From Agaricus subrufescens (taxonomy: Eukaryota; Basidiomycota; Agaricomycetes; Agaricales; Agaricaceae), in contig CM057065.1 in NCBI GenBank assembly GCA_029945375.1, positions 2,046,001 to 2,110,000 of the forward strand: DNA of 64,000 nt, in the 5' to 3' direction. A program made the position numbers and the translations under genes. This document shows, piece after piece, positions 31,929 through 47,838 of the stretch. Below the pieces are notes generated by a model. That model searched no databases and was not told where the DNA came from. It saw nothing but the letters and a program-made list of their open reading frames with translations. How positions within the stretch are numbered: the stretch's first letter is position 1; the number at the start of each line of letters is the position of its first letter.

Positions 31929-33957
31929 TGAGATCTTGCAGAGTAAGATGCTTGGTCGAGCGTTTGCGGAGCGGCTTGTACTAAGAAAGAGAGAATGAGC
32001 CTGGTCCTGACGTAGTAAGTGTGGGGGAGGGAGAAAATAGGAGGGGGAGGTGAAATGAGGGAGAGGTGAAGGAGGACGAGGGTATATAAGAGATGAGGGG
32101 AGAGTGAGAAAGTGGGTGCTAACGCTGATCAGTAACTCTCGTCACACTTTCGGTCCAGCACTGCCGCTTTTTCCCACATTTCCGTCCGACACTCCCAGAA
32201 TGCCAATACTGCGTTAGCAGACAGACTTTTTCCTGGAAATAGCGTTTTGTGGTTATCAGACACATAGCGAGGAGTTAATTACCGCATTAACAGTAATCAC
32301 TATTACGATCCACTATTACGATCACCGGCCTTTTAGGCTCATATTAACCTGGCTCTCAGTGCACACTAACCCGGTCGACGTTTCAAACATAAAAAAAAAA
32401 AAGCATGAACACCCGAAAATCACCGTTAACCCAAGACGGAACAAACCCAAGGCATCAAGTGTACATAAGAAAAAGGGCAGGACCCAACATGATTCCCCTT
32501 CTGTCCACCTGCGTTCATGATCTCACAGGAGTGATCAGTTTATTTTTGGAATTTGGATTTCAAGCTTTCCGCGTTATGGGTTTTAACATCGAGCCAAGAT
32601 TTCATCTCATCTCAAGCCCCCTCCCCGATACACGAAAATTGATTATGATTCCGTTGGGGTGATGGGATGTCCGAGATACCAAATTACATCATACCCAATT
32701 ACTGATATGATCTTGGCATACATAACCCCCACCCTCATGTTGTCTACCTACTATGCGAATCAAGAACAAACTACGCTTTATTCGCCGCGCGCGCGTGGAC
32801 TTATCACCGAGAATGCAAAAGTAGATCTCTCCGACTACCAAATACAACGAACAAATCTAAATCAAGCTCAACAATATCAAGAGAACCACCGAGCACTCCT
32901 TTGCACAGTCGACACATCAACCCCAAATCAGCGGAACAACTCAGGTGTTCTCATATATGTATAAGACCCATAAACACATGCAACCCAAGCCATCTCTATT
33001 TTTGAACTCAGGTAACCAGTCAGCGACTGCGAGAGCAACAACTACGTACACGTAGTCCGCAGCAGTGCGTAAACGCCAACCAGGGACCTCGTCACGATGT
33101 CATCGTGTCAAATCTCAAAAGCCACGTACGATAAGAATTCTTGATCCTGACAAAGCGAATAACAATACAAAGCGAACAAACCGGAAAAAGGAAACGAGAT
33201 GCACCCCTTTAATCCCATTACAATTGAAAATCCTCAGCTCACACAAGAAAAAGTCGTAAGATCCCCAAAAGACCAATTGTTACTACTCAACTACCCCAAA
33301 GGACAAAATTAAATCCGCTACCGCAAAAAATCAAATAGTTCATATAAACCCAGTGGGAAATATTATAACTACCTACGAATGACGAAAAAGTATAAATGAT
33401 GATCGAAAGCTATAATGGAAAATAAAAAAAGGACGATGCACAGTCAAATAAAATTAATAGTCTCAACGCAAATATATCAATCAATCGCAGACAAAAAGAA
33501 GTAAAGTCCAAAAACGAGTGTGAGATTAAATGACATCCAGTAAGAAAAAGAAAAAGAAAAAATCGAAAAAAAGAGTGTGCGATATTGTGTAATACAAATG
33601 CGATGAAGATAATGCAGGAAACGTCCAGTAACATATTACGATCGTCAAAAAAAAAAAGAAGTGGTCGAGGAATAGGTCAAAAACACTTCACCTACTACGC
33701 AAAAAAACATTCTCAACCTGAGATATGGTACGAAAACGGCAGGGCATAATTCTCCAAGTTCGGCGCAGCCACCTTTAGTGGATGGAGAACACGGGTATCA
33801 AAATAGGTGATACCCCGAGTGGCTCAGGACGATGATGTCGGAGCCTGGGAGGCGAGCCCCACAAACAAAATGCGGGATAATACAAATGAGCAGGAGTGAG
33901 GAGAAGGCGGAGGGAAGGAACAGCGGTACCCGCAAGAAAACAAGTATGAACAGCTCT
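31929..33957. other. Intergenic DNA with A/C-rich plus strand
   Basis: From 31929 to about 32100 it is G-rich (likely promoter of the 185-residue gene, with TATATAAG near 32083). After 32150 the plus strand becomes A/C-rich and then A-rich. No gene is seen. The end is the 3' flank of PIP5K. Confidence 0.4.
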
Positions 33958-36305
33958 TTACTTGAACTTGATACCACCTTCCCCACCCCTCATAATGGCT
34001 TTCATAAACGCCAAAAACCTACCCCCATAGTCTTTGGGCGGAACTTGCGAAATTTTTCTCTATAACAAGTCATGAGCGTCACGTATTTGAATGTCGGAAG
34101 AGATTCTAATTCACCCGATCAATGCCACCAATAAATCCGACACAAACACATTTCCACCACCTCTCAGCTTTCTTGATAGCTCCATAAGGGGTCAAGATGT
34201 CAATAACACCCAGATAATAGATCGTGTACATTTCCTTGTTCTCCTCGTCTGTAGCTTTCAAGCCTCCTTCATCTTGGTAGAATATGAAGTATTGTCTATC
34301 AGTAGTGGTATCTTGATCCAAAAATGATACTGGTGATTCCCCTTCTTCTAGTATCGTTGCTGGTTGTAAATGAGGTTGATGGGAGGGCTGAGGAGATGGA
34401 GGGTAATGGGTTTGGGTGGAGGAGCTTGGCCCGGAGAGTGTGCGGGGAGCGTGGAGGGCACCACCTGGGACTGAGACAGCAGCTAGAAAATGGATTAAAC
34501 TCAGTGTTTCGGCAACAAAAGGCAAAACTTACTTGATGTGCCAGTCACTGTTCCTAACGAACTTGAACTGAGAGCTTTGGGATCGGATGAACGCATTGCC
34601 CTCCTCATTGCAATTGCTTCAGGCGTTTTTGTTCCTCTCACTGACTGTCTCATTTTCGATCCTGTAGGCAATTCGGGCTATGGGGCGTCAGTCAGCAATA
34701 CTTTTCAAGTTCCGTGTGGAGTTCACATTACCTCGAAAACCTTCAATGTATTCCTTCTGACATTATCCCTGTTCCCCCTCTTCATATTGTGGATACCCAC
34801 CAACAAACTATAGTCCATCACGTCCACAGTTTCCAGATACGCCACATCTCTCCTCAACTGTTCTGCCAACAAAGCTCGCTTCTCCGGACCCAACTCTAAT
34901 TCCCTGCCCCTGTTTATCCAGTTCAGATCCTTCAATACTGCCCTCGGGTTCTTTTCGGCTTTTTCCTCGGGGTATTCTCTCCCAAACGTGCTTCCTTTCA
35001 AGTCATAAGTTTCGTGAATATCTCTATGCGGAGGAAACAGATTGTTCATGATTACGAAGTGAATCTTCTTCCCTCTAGGAAGCTTCACTCTGTGTAACCC
35101 ATAGAAACGTGACAACAACGTATGGGGATTATCTTTGACGTGATCGTAATACTCTTTGAGAGTTTTGAGAAGGAATTTGTGTTCAGAATGACGTATGGTT
35201 TTGATTATGAAACGATAGTCCCTGGAGAAATAGAAAAACGATCCGGATTTTCCGGGAGACCCGAGTTCGGATAGGATATATTTTGCGGTAAGGGAAAGGA
35301 GATAATCAGCGGGATCGAGGCGAAAGACATCTTCGCGAAGGGTACGAAAGACCCATGGAGCGTAGTCTTTGAATTTGAAGTCATACTTGGCCGAGGGTGT
35401 TAGCTCGTTGCCGATACTAGTACGTAAGTTTATAACGAGCCGAATTGGGAAGCGAGAGAAACATCGTACATGTCAAACGAGTATTTGTGCTTGCCCCGGA
35501 AGTCCTCGTCTGTGAGGGGCTTTTTCAGTTTTGCCTGGCACCTGGAGACGCCGATGCGGATGCCAGTCAACATGTTGTACATGAGGACGTAATTGACATG
35601 GCCCTCGCCAATCAGATTTCCAACAAGAGGCTTAGAATCATCCTCTTCTCTCGTCCCCCTTGTCCCCCTCGTATCTGTGCGTGTGAGCGCGGCCTCAGCC
35701 TCTGCCTGGGCCTGCTGTTTAGCACGTTTGGTTTGGCGCTCTCTGCGGACCTGTTCAGAATGGGCCTCGATGTCGGACTGGAGCGCAAGGGCGGCATCGC
35801 CCAAGGTTGAGACGTCCTCGGTGGGATGCAACTGGGCGACAAGGGGCTGGTAGAGACGCTGGTGGTGTTTCGCGGTGGATCCGGTCGTGTGCCGGCGGGT
35901 GGCTGGCAGAGGCGCAGGCATGGGAACAGCCGCCGTGGAGGGCGCCTTGAGCATGGGCGCTGCTGCTGACAACAAAGATGGTTCGGGCTGCGGAGGAGGG
36001 GTTATGGACCGGAGTTCTGGGAGGGGGATGGAAGGGGCAGGCTGGGGCGTCTGGAGCGGGGAGGGCAGGGGGATGGGGGGCGGCAGCTGGTCGAGGCGGG
36101 ACTCGGTGGAGAGGCGGTGGACAGAGGCTGGGCGGGGTGGCTGGGCGATGGGTTCCTTGCCGGTCACGGGGGGCTCGCTGCGGGACGAGGCGGGGGGCGG
36201 GAGGCAGACGCCGGCGGGGCCATGGCCGTCCACGCTGTCTGGCGGCGAGGGCGGGGGCGGGCCGGCGGGGGAGCGGACGAAGGGCTGCTCGGGCAGAGCG
36301 TCCAT
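33958..36305 (-). CDS. Phosphatidylinositol-4-phosphate 5-kinase (MSS4/its3 type)
   Basis: At least five exons on the minus strand. The first 190 residues are Pro/Ser-rich and disordered. The kinase region begins with [23 protein letters not shown], then [43 protein letters not shown]. The catalytic core includes [20 protein letters not shown] and [39 protein letters not shown] and the [10 protein letters not shown] motif follow. The activation segment and C-terminus read [23 protein letters not shown] and [17 protein letters not shown]. It makes PI(4,5)P2 at the plasma membrane, controlling actin and endocytosis. A Ser/Pro-rich insert sits between IHNMKRG and the C-terminal part, as in other fungi. 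The start is 118 bp from the SEC23 start on the other strand. Confidence 0.93.
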
Positions 36306-39126
<2,821 letters not shown>

Positions 39127-40754
39127 AACTTATAATTTTTTTTTGTTGCTGGCTGTTTTTCTTCCTGTTGGTATTGTATTCAAAGTTTTCAATTTCAATC
39201 TTATTTTTTTTCTCGGCTCATTTATTGTGATGAGAAGAGGAACGTTGAATTGGATGAAATCCCGGGGGCGCTCATTAGGAAGCCAACCACCCTCTCGGCA
39301 TCTATAACTGTTCCGTCCCTTCAAAGTCCGAGGTGAATGATAGCCATGACACTATCATCATCATCATTCATTGGAAATGTCATCAGATAAGTTTCCTTTT
39401 TCTGGTCCGTCACAGTGTAGGTAAATATAAACTCTAATATAATTGTGTTCTCCGGAACTGATAGAGTTTTTTAGTAAAAAGGTTGTGTACTTTGTTCATT
39501 CAAATATGGGCGCTTTTTTTTTTCTTTTTTTACCGATGCCGCTAATCGTATTTCAAATAGGTCCTTTCTTCTCTATGAAGTGGTCCTGCTTCTGTGGCGG
39601 GAGAAGAGATCCGAACCGTGATTAACTTATGGAATGTTTCTGATTGCGGCGTTGAATCACGAGGTTTTCACGGTATATTACCGCGATTCTGTGGAATAGT
39701 TGTTAGTATCTTCCCTTCCACCCTTCTAATTTTTTACGTATAGGGGCTCAAGGCAATAAGGAGGTTTTAATTTCATAACGAAATTGACCTAGATTATCAC
39801 GACGGACCAGAAGAAATGGTGATTTCTTTGAATGCTATGGCGTCATCTTTCATCCCTAGGGTCTATCTAGGCGACTTTTGGGATGTTTTCACAAGGTTGA
39901 CACTGGGTGAGTGGCTTCTTTATCTCATGCCTGATACGCCAAGAGCACGCAATCATTCTTGTTTTTGCGAGAGGGGGGGTCATGCGACGGCCCCACATGG
40001 TGTCAGGGACAAAAAGGTAATAATAATGGTTGTATGCGATTGGCTTCCGATTACCGGCCTTGCGGTGTAAACCTTTTTTTTCTCTTTAATCTTTCTTCTT
40101 CTTTCGTTCCGTTAATTCGAAGTTGACGCTTAGCTTTATAGGTAAACTTTCGAGAATTAGAATTTGAAGCTTATTGGATTTCGGAGGGATAGGACACTTC
40201 AAGATTCTGTGTTCGGTTATCAGGGGATGTATGTATGAGAAATGGGAATGTCGTTAGAGTCCCTGATAATGACGAATCGGATAAACGCAATTTCCCCTTC
40301 TCTTGCAGTATCTGGGATTTCGAAGACGTCATGGGGGGAGACGGGGAGTATGATTATCAGAGATATTTTCGGGTGTTTCTTATCGCTGAAAACAGAAATG
40401 GAATGGAATGTTCTGAAGAGCCATGTGGACGTGCAGGAGAAGTTGGGTTGAAAAAGAGATCTTTTGATATGGTGAGTGGACCGTGTGGTTGGGAATTTTT
40501 TTGTGATCTTCGATTTTGCTTGGTTTACTCTTTTTTCTTTCTTCTCGGGGTTGTCAGACTGGGTTTTGGCTATATATATATGTATATGAAGTGGAAGGTC
40601 TGTCTGTTATCTGCTTCGTGTGGCCTCTTCCCCCCCCCCCCCGTCGTGGTGTCTTCTGCTCGACGTACTTCTTGACTGCCACTGCTTCGCATTTGTGGTC
40701 TCTCATCCCCCTTTTCTATCTTTTGGTGCTTGACACTTGGTACAGAGTCGGAAA
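39127..40754. other. SEC23-OPT intergenic region
   Basis: T-rich 3' flank of SEC23, then a promoter region for the OPT gene. A 13-base C run lies near 40630. An open frame at 40235-40470 ends in GATATG followed by a GTGAGT donor that could splice to the CAG before 40746. It might be a 5' exon of the OPT gene but shows no recognisable motif. Confidence 0.4.
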
Positions 40755-43700
40755 ATGCTGCTGGATCGATTGAAGTATCGGAGGGCTACTGTGTCATCTG
40801 ACCAACCAAGTCTAGAGGACACAGACAAGATTGATGAAAAGGCTTCGGAATCAGAGGGTTCGTTTGTTCGGCGCGGAAGTGGGAGTTTGTATGAAGAACG
40901 AGAGAAAGGGCAGTCCTCATCGTCGGAGTTGGATGATGAACCTGTTATTACGACTGGGATTGATGTGTCGAAATATGTTGTGGATATTAGAGATGATGGA
41001 GATAGTGCGTTGACTTTTAGGTCTTTGGTGCTTGGGACTGTGTTTGCTGGGTTGGGTTCTGCTTTATGTCAGGTGAGTGAGTGGGGAACGAGGCCTTGGT
41101 TTGAATGAGTTGTTTAAGTGAATTGATTTTTTTTTTCTGGGATTTGTGAGGATAGATTTATCAATTCAAGCCGGTTCAGATGACGGTGTCTACGGTGTTT
41201 TTGTTATTGTTGACGTATACTATTGGGAATGCGTGGGCGAAATTTTTGCCGACTAGGGCCCAGGTTGAGGGCACTCGATTGGGGTTTATGGGTCGTATAA
41301 TGGGGGTTGTTAATCCTGGGCCTTTTACGCTGAAAGAGGTGAGATTGACATATTCGTTCTAGAGGGATGACTATATTGATGGCGTTGGTTGATGATGTTA
41401 GCATGTTGTTGCTTCGCTTGTTGCTTCGACAGCATCTGCCCAAAGTACTGCTGTTCTGAATTTTGCTGTCCAACGAGTGGGTGTTTCTTGTAGTTGTTTT
41501 ACTCTCAAAGAAGAATGCTGTTGGCTGATAGATGTTTTTTCTAGTTGTATTATGATACGAAGGTTGAAGCTACGACTGCTGTGCTTGCTACATTCTCTAC
41601 GGCTTGTTTCGGGTAAGACTCGGAATGTGTTTTTAATTTCGGAAGATAGGTTGTTGATGATGGACTGTGAAGGTACGGTTTGGTTGGCCTTCTTCGGCCA
41701 TTGACGGTTTACCCGTCGGAGATGGTTTATTGGTTTGTGAGTATTTTCGATTTCTTCAGCTTCGAATCACACTGAAAGATTTGACAGAACCTACCCACAG
41801 TCTCCGTTTTTCAAGGTACGTTTTCTCTCTCGTTCTTACTACATGAATGAACTGTTCTGTTAATCATGTTTCCAGCTTTGCACTTTGATACTGCCGCCAA
41901 TGGGAAGCGTGTAAAGTTATTCTGGACCGCTTTTGCGGGAATGTTCTGTTATGAAGTTTTGCCTTCATATATTTTTCCGTTATTGAATGGGTTTAGTATA
42001 TTTTGTTTGGCGTCACAACATGCTTCGAAGAATGTTGTTAATGTGTTTACGAATCTTTTTGGAGGGTCGGATGGGAATGAAGGTCTTGGATTTTTGAGTG
42101 TTTCGTTTGATTGGCAGTATATTGGTTCAACGTAAGTTTTTTTTTTTTTTGTATTGCGTTCTGGTTTGTCTTATCTTGGGGATATGGTTTAGATTCATGA
42201 GTTACCCACTTATTCAGCAAGGTGATTTTTTTTCACTGTGTGACATGATTAGAGATGATGCTAACGGTGATACTATAGCAAATTCATGGGTCGGATATTT
42301 CTTTTGTTATATAACTATTATGGCTATCTATTACAGCAACACGTGGAATGTGAGTTGTGTCCTCTTGATAACAGTTTCACACCATGCTGATAAGGTCTCA
42401 TTTTAAGTCGCTCTCTTTCCCTATGTTATCGACTTCTATTTTCTCTTCGAACGGATCTATTTATGACCAAGCGGCGGTTTTCGGACCGACTTTTACCCTG
42501 AATGCGACCGCGCTCGATGACGTTGGATTGCCGGCGCTTACCGGATCTAACGCATGGAGCAATTTAACTCAAAACCTTTCAGTATGTCCTTGATTTTCCG
42601 AAAGGTTTTTGTGGTTGTTGATATAGAGGAAGATCGGAGGTTTAGTCGCTCACTGTGTTTTCTTCTGGGGAGGATATGCGAAAGATTCGTTCAAGCTCGC
42701 TTATAATAGAACTCAACCGGATCCTCATTACCAGGTAAATCAGTTTGTTAATCCGCATTCTTGTTGGAGGTGTTTATTGAATTGCTATTTTTATAGGCGA
42801 TGCAAAAGTACAAAGAGGCTCCCTGGTGGTGGTATCTCATGCTTCTTGTATTATCATTTTTTGCTGGTAGGTTCAAGTACATGATCGGTAATCAGGAGCT
42901 CTAAAATTTCATAGGATTGATCGTTGTATTGAAGGGTCAAACGACCCTTCCTTGGTGGTCTTACATTATAGCCCTGGTCCTTGGTGCCTTCATTACGGTA
43001 AGATCTCTGTTTCTGATAACATGTATACATTGCCTAATCGATTACTTAGCCCTTCTCAACACTGCTATACGCTAGAATGGGGAATGGCATTGCCACTAAT
43101 CAGTTAATGAAAATGGTTGCGGGAGCTGTGAATCCAGGAAAACCTGTGGCGAATTTATACGTAAGTGATACATTCGTGACTATATACATTTTCATTGAAG
43201 TCACATAAGTTTTCTATGTGGAGCCACGATGTTGTCAGCACGTCCATTGGTTTGGCTGGTGATTTGAAGATGGGACAGTACTTGAAAATCCCTCCTCGCA
43301 CCATGTTCTTGACCCAAGTCTGGGGAACCGTTCTGGGTGAGTTTAATCTATACTTTTCCATTCGAATGTTAATTATTTTCTTATCTCTGAAAATCAGGAG
43401 CTGCGGTGAACTACAGTGAGTGCATCATTTCGAAGAGCTACTAGTGGGAATGGTGGCTGAATTGAATACAGTTGTAATGATTTCCGTTGTTACGGCGCAA
43501 AGAGAGGTCTTGCTTAGTCCCACGGGAACTAACATCTGGAGTGGACAGGTGGTACAAAGTTTAAACAGCGCAGCAGTTACTTGGTCCTTGGCGAAGCAGC
43601 TTTATGGACGTGGTGGACCCTATTTCATCATCCCCATGAGTTTACTTATTGGAATGGCCGCCACATTCGTTCAGTGGCTTATCTGGAAGGTGAGCAATCA

Positions 43701-44196
43701 GCAGCCGATCGTGTGGGGCAAATTGCTCATTCAGTACTCTAGCGCTGGCCGAAAATTGGACCTATCCATGTCGACTCAATCAATCTTCCCATAATTTATT
43801 TGGTATGCTCTTCTTAATGCCCAGATAGTCATAGTCTAAATCATGACATCAAGTATTCCGCATGGATGTCAGTTGGTGTAAACTCGGTGATCACCTCCTG
43901 CATCATTGTTGGCCTCGTGTCGCAACTATGGTTGCGAAAGTACCATCCAAGATGGTACAAACAATATAATTATATTCTTGGTGGAGCACTGGATGGAGGT
44001 GCTCAGGTTATGATATTTGTCTTATCATTCGCCGTCTTTGGTGCTTCGGGTACTGAGAGACCCTTCCCAACAGTGAGTGGCTCAACGGATATGTTGGAGC
44101 GGGGACACTAATGACATCATCGTACACTTATCAGTGGGCTGGAAATCCAGCCAAAGGGAACGTTGACTATTGCAACGGAAATGGAGCATTGGATTA
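40755..44196 (+). CDS. OPT-family oligopeptide transporter
   Basis: Many short exons encoding a polytopic membrane protein. The cytosolic N-terminus is acidic and Ser-rich, followed by VSKYVVDIRDDGDSALTFRSLVLG and the first helices (ALCQIYQFKPVQM, TVFLLLLTYTIGNAWAKFLP). The OPT signature NPGPFTLKEH is split by an intron near 41338. Further OPT features are MFCYEVLPSYIFPLLNGFSIFCL, FGGSDGNEGLGFLSVSFDWQYIGS and NQLMKMVAGAVNPGKPVANLYF. The last part has WGTVLGAAVNYVVMISV and ILGGALDGGAQVMIFVLSFAVFG, ending NGNGALD. OPT proteins import small peptides or glutathione, or metal chelates; the substrate is not shown by sequence. The start at 40755 is the first ATG in the exon; a further upstream exon is possible. 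Confidence 0.9.
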
Positions 44197-44565
44197 ACAA
44201 TATCTGTACTGTAACGTATCATGTCCCGTGATAAGAAGTCCTTCCGCCTATTCATGTATTCAAAGAAGCATCGTATCATCTGAAGTAATCCCAACATCCG
44301 ACGAAATGGGCACTGAAAGAATGCTCTAGAATACCAGTGATGAACGCACAAAGTAGTCCGCTTACACTTCACTCATGTTTTCCCCCGGAATCTTTCTTAC
44401 AAAGAATACTAGAACCACTGTCATTCTTCCTTCAGTCATTTGTCCACGGGACACGGAAAAATGGAGCCGGAGCATACGATCGTGAAGTTTTCGAGTTTCC
44501 TGAATACAACTAACCTTCGATATCCACGGTACCCTCAGTGAACGGGGGGTTCGGCATCAGAAGGA
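44197..44565. other. OPT-RING intergenic region
   Basis: 369 bases with no gene; includes the OPT 3' flank and the promoter of the RING gene. Confidence 0.4.
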
Positions 44566-47500
44566 GTGGAAGGGACAAATAAAGGTAAAGTAGGTGGACA
44601 ATGCCGCAGGATCGTGGCCCCCGCATGGCATATTAAAAGAGCGCCTCTTCTCACTTCGCCCCGTTCGACTATGTCGCCGTACAGAATTGCGGACGCAGCT
44701 CGTATTTCCCCATATCCTAGCACAATTCGAGCCCAGGAACATGAAGCTTCAACAAGTTCAGGATCACATTCATCGCCATCAAAGGCAAGAATGATCGCGG
44801 CGGAGGTGGCGGCGGCAAATTCCAACAATAGTCGCTCAATGAGAGGTGTTGATAGATCATCGTCTCATGCAGAAAGGCAGGTACCAAAGGAAGATGCGAG
44901 GTTCAATATCGGTCCAAAAAAGTTTGGAAATTTTATGAAGTTGAAGCGAGGTGTAAGAAATAGGTCAGGTCGAGCAGTTTGGGACGGTATCGATGACGGT
45001 GAATTTATCCTTCCCTTGTTATCGATCACCCTGAACTCAGTAACAGAAATATCCCTCTACACAGGTGTTCCCGATTATCCTCCTCCATCTTTTCAGGAAG
45101 CTATAGGCGAGGTGTCGGTACCTTTGAGCGCGCCGACACAATCATCGTCGCCAGCGTCACCTACCCAACATTCCTCAGATCATCAAACAGACTGTTCCGA
45201 AAGCGAGCAGTCTGTGCAACAAAAGTCCTCGATGTCACCTTCAACTTCTGACTCTGAAGAGGAATCTTTGGAGTTCATTGGGGACGATATTCGCCCAATT
45301 GCGTTGCCAGCCCATCAAGCGAGGAGGGTACCAGCAAACCAGGGGATCGAATTTCCGACCCCGGGTCTTACACCGACGTCTAGGGTGGCAGCCTGCACCA
45401 GCATCTCTTCACCCTTAGAGTCTGGGCCGTCACGGGATCGGTACAAAACGAGATGGCCCAGTAAATTAGATTTGACGGCCGAAAATTCAGAGGAGGAACT
45501 ACAGCTCAGTCCAGTGAGAGCGACAACAAAAAGATTTTTGTCATTATCGCCGCTTCGAACTCTATTCCCTACGAAGCACTCGACTCCACAAGAGCGAGCA
45601 TTCTCCGCCCATCCTACCCCTGGAGCTTCGCCATACTCCGCACCTGCCGATACCAGCTGTTTTCGGAGTACAACATCACTTGCGACTTCTCGGTTACCTT
45701 TTGGAAATTCGACTTCGATGTTGACAACTCTCAAGCCAGAGAGTATCAGATCATCTTCTAGAAGATTATTCCATACTAGGGCGAAGGAGAAGGAGAGGGA
45801 GAGGGAAAGGGAGAGGGAGAGGGAGAGGGAGAAGGAGAAGGAGAAGGAGAAGGAGAAGGAGAAGGACATAGAGAGAGGGAAAGGGAAAAAGAGAAGTGGC
45901 TTCGATGAAGTGTCTGACGAGTGGTTGGACTCTTGGGAAATTCTGGACGAGCCCGAAAAGGAAGAAGATGATTGTCGAGTCGAAAGTGAGCCACAGAGCA
46001 TGATGGCAGAGACTCCGCTTCCTGCAGACGAACCGTCTTCTCCTACGATAAGTCCCCAAGTTTCCCCAACGCGAAGTGTAAGTTTCACGTACGGAGCTTC
46101 TTCTACTACCACTGCCCTATCATACGAGCCGTGTAGCCAGGCGAGCACAGAGCCTCCAACGTCATCGTGGAACCAGCCGCATCCTCTATCACTGCGGGAC
46201 AGAAAGGTTGCAGAAGCCATTGAGCCATTCCTACGGCGGCAACCAAAAAAAGCGGGGCATCATAAGGCGAAGACGACACCGAAGCCAATCATCATCCCTT
46301 GTAGTCCCCGGGGACCGCTGGTGACAACTGTTCGATCAAAACTGAATCATGCGTATAATTCAAATAATCAGTCCTTAGCGGACACCAGCGGGCATGATGG
46401 TTGGGAAGAATGGTCCAACGCGACGGTCATAGCCTCTGAGAGCGACATTGGTTCAGTAGCTGGGAAAAGTACTCATGATCTGCGGCGGGCCCTCGAAACG
46501 CCGCTACCGTCCAGTCCAATGCAAATGGCACTATCGCCACCTCCGGTCGCAGAGGCGCCTGTGAGAAGGTCACCATCGCCGTCATCCATCATGATATCTG
46601 TTTCTTCCCCTACAACACCTATAGCTACTCATGCTGTTGCACTCCATGACGGCCGAAGAGGGGAATATAATCAGCCATCACCAGACCAGACGCCGAAGAT
46701 GACGGAGTCATCCAACTCGTCAAGTCGGACATCAGAATACACCGGAAGCACACCAAAAACCAAATACGCCTCGTATTCCGGCCACACCTCCTTTTCTCCT
46801 TCTCCCGCGACTGCGAATCCGAGGAATATTATGCCCCCTTCACCACAAAGCGGCCGTCATCATTACGTCGGAAGGCCGCTTCCTCGGCCACCTCAGACGT
46901 TACAGCCACCGAGGCACGCCGCCGTAGACTCAATATACGCTGGGAATCTTTCTTATGCATCTGGCTCGCCCGACAACTCCAGCGCCAGCATCCCTGAAGG
47001 TCTATTGATTGACCTTGAAAACGAAGCAGAGGCGGACATGAGTGGATCATGGACACCGCCAGACGAATCTCTCCCATCCTCTGCACCGATGACTCCTCGT
47101 CGGCTGTCGCCCGTTACCTCGTCAGGAAATACTCCTGAGCCATCACTTCGTTCGATGAATACTACAGGAAACGTTTCATCCCTGAGCAGCCTGTCGGAAA
47201 TGACAGACTTAGATTTACTTGCAGCAGCACTGGCAGACAATAGCGGTCGCGCAGACTACGAGGTGAGGGTCAGTTTCGATATTAAATCTTTCCTGCCGAA
47301 TGGTTGAAATTAGCGTGCTCATTAGACAATATTACTTATTTCCGACATTTTAGGACATGCTGATGAGACGCGACCCAGGAGCGCCGACATGGGCACGACT
47401 GCAGCCATTGATGAGCCAAACGTGTCACTCACCGGCCGCGTGGAGGTTGAACGAAGGAGGGTCGCATCGAATGGGCGTGTCAAGCTGAAGCTGAGTCTCT

Positions 47501-47676
47501 TTGGAATACGAGTCGACCGATGTGGAATCTGTCAATCACAATACAGGGACGAGCAGCATGCGAGCATGGGCTCACAATGTCAACATGTGTTTCATGAACA
47601 TTGCCTCACGCAATGGCTCGCCAGGAGTAAAACGTGTCCTTTGTGCCGTATCAATATGGATTCTGGAAATCCCTGA
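44566..47676 (+). CDS. Long disordered RING-H2 protein, probable E3 ubiquitin ligase
   Basis: One very long first exon, 44566-47302, is joined by a 51-nt intron to 47354-47676, giving about 1,019 residues. A 72-nt in-frame intron (44999-45070) probably also exists; removing it joins DDG to VPDYPPPSFQEA and gives about 995 residues. Most of the protein is Ser/Thr/Pro-rich and disordered. A PDYPPPSF segment resembles a PY-type motif. A charged run of alternating Arg/Glu and Lys/Glu near residue 407-430 is encoded by GAGAGG/GAGAAG repeats. The last 60 residues are a RING-H2 finger: CGICQSQY, CQHVFHEHCLTQWL, KTCPLC. Such proteins usually transfer ubiquitin from an E2. The start could also be the in-frame ATG at 44671. 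Confidence 0.82.
45781..45870 (+). repeat. Coding GAGAGG / GAGAAG tandem repeat
   Basis: Nearly pure purine hexamer repeats, first GAGAGG-type then GAGAAG-type, coding for alternating (Arg/Lys)-Glu within the RING protein. The reading frame is kept because the unit length is a multiple of three. Confidence 0.85.
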
Positions 47677-47838
47677 TATGAAAACTTTCTTTGTCTATAC
47701 TTTTGTGTACCTGTTTCTTGTTTTTGGGCTGTTGTAGGACGTTTCATTCGATAGGACAAAATCCATGTGTTGTTTACTTTTGTTTGGATCCGTGGCCACA
47801 GCAAGTTCAAATCCTCCTTGTGTGTACTATAATTCCCT

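Noticed and set aside
39816..40070. 84-codon plus-strand frame between SEC23 and OPT
   Set aside because: No motif and no splice context; likely chance.
45781..45870. Regular short repeats that might suggest a CRISPR-like array
   Set aside because: A purine hexamer microsatellite without spacers, inside a coding exon of a eukaryotic gene.
45315..46220. 301-codon minus-strand frame
   Set aside because: Antisense shadow of the RING protein's long exon; its Ser/Phe/Leu repeat is the complement of the GAGAGG tract.
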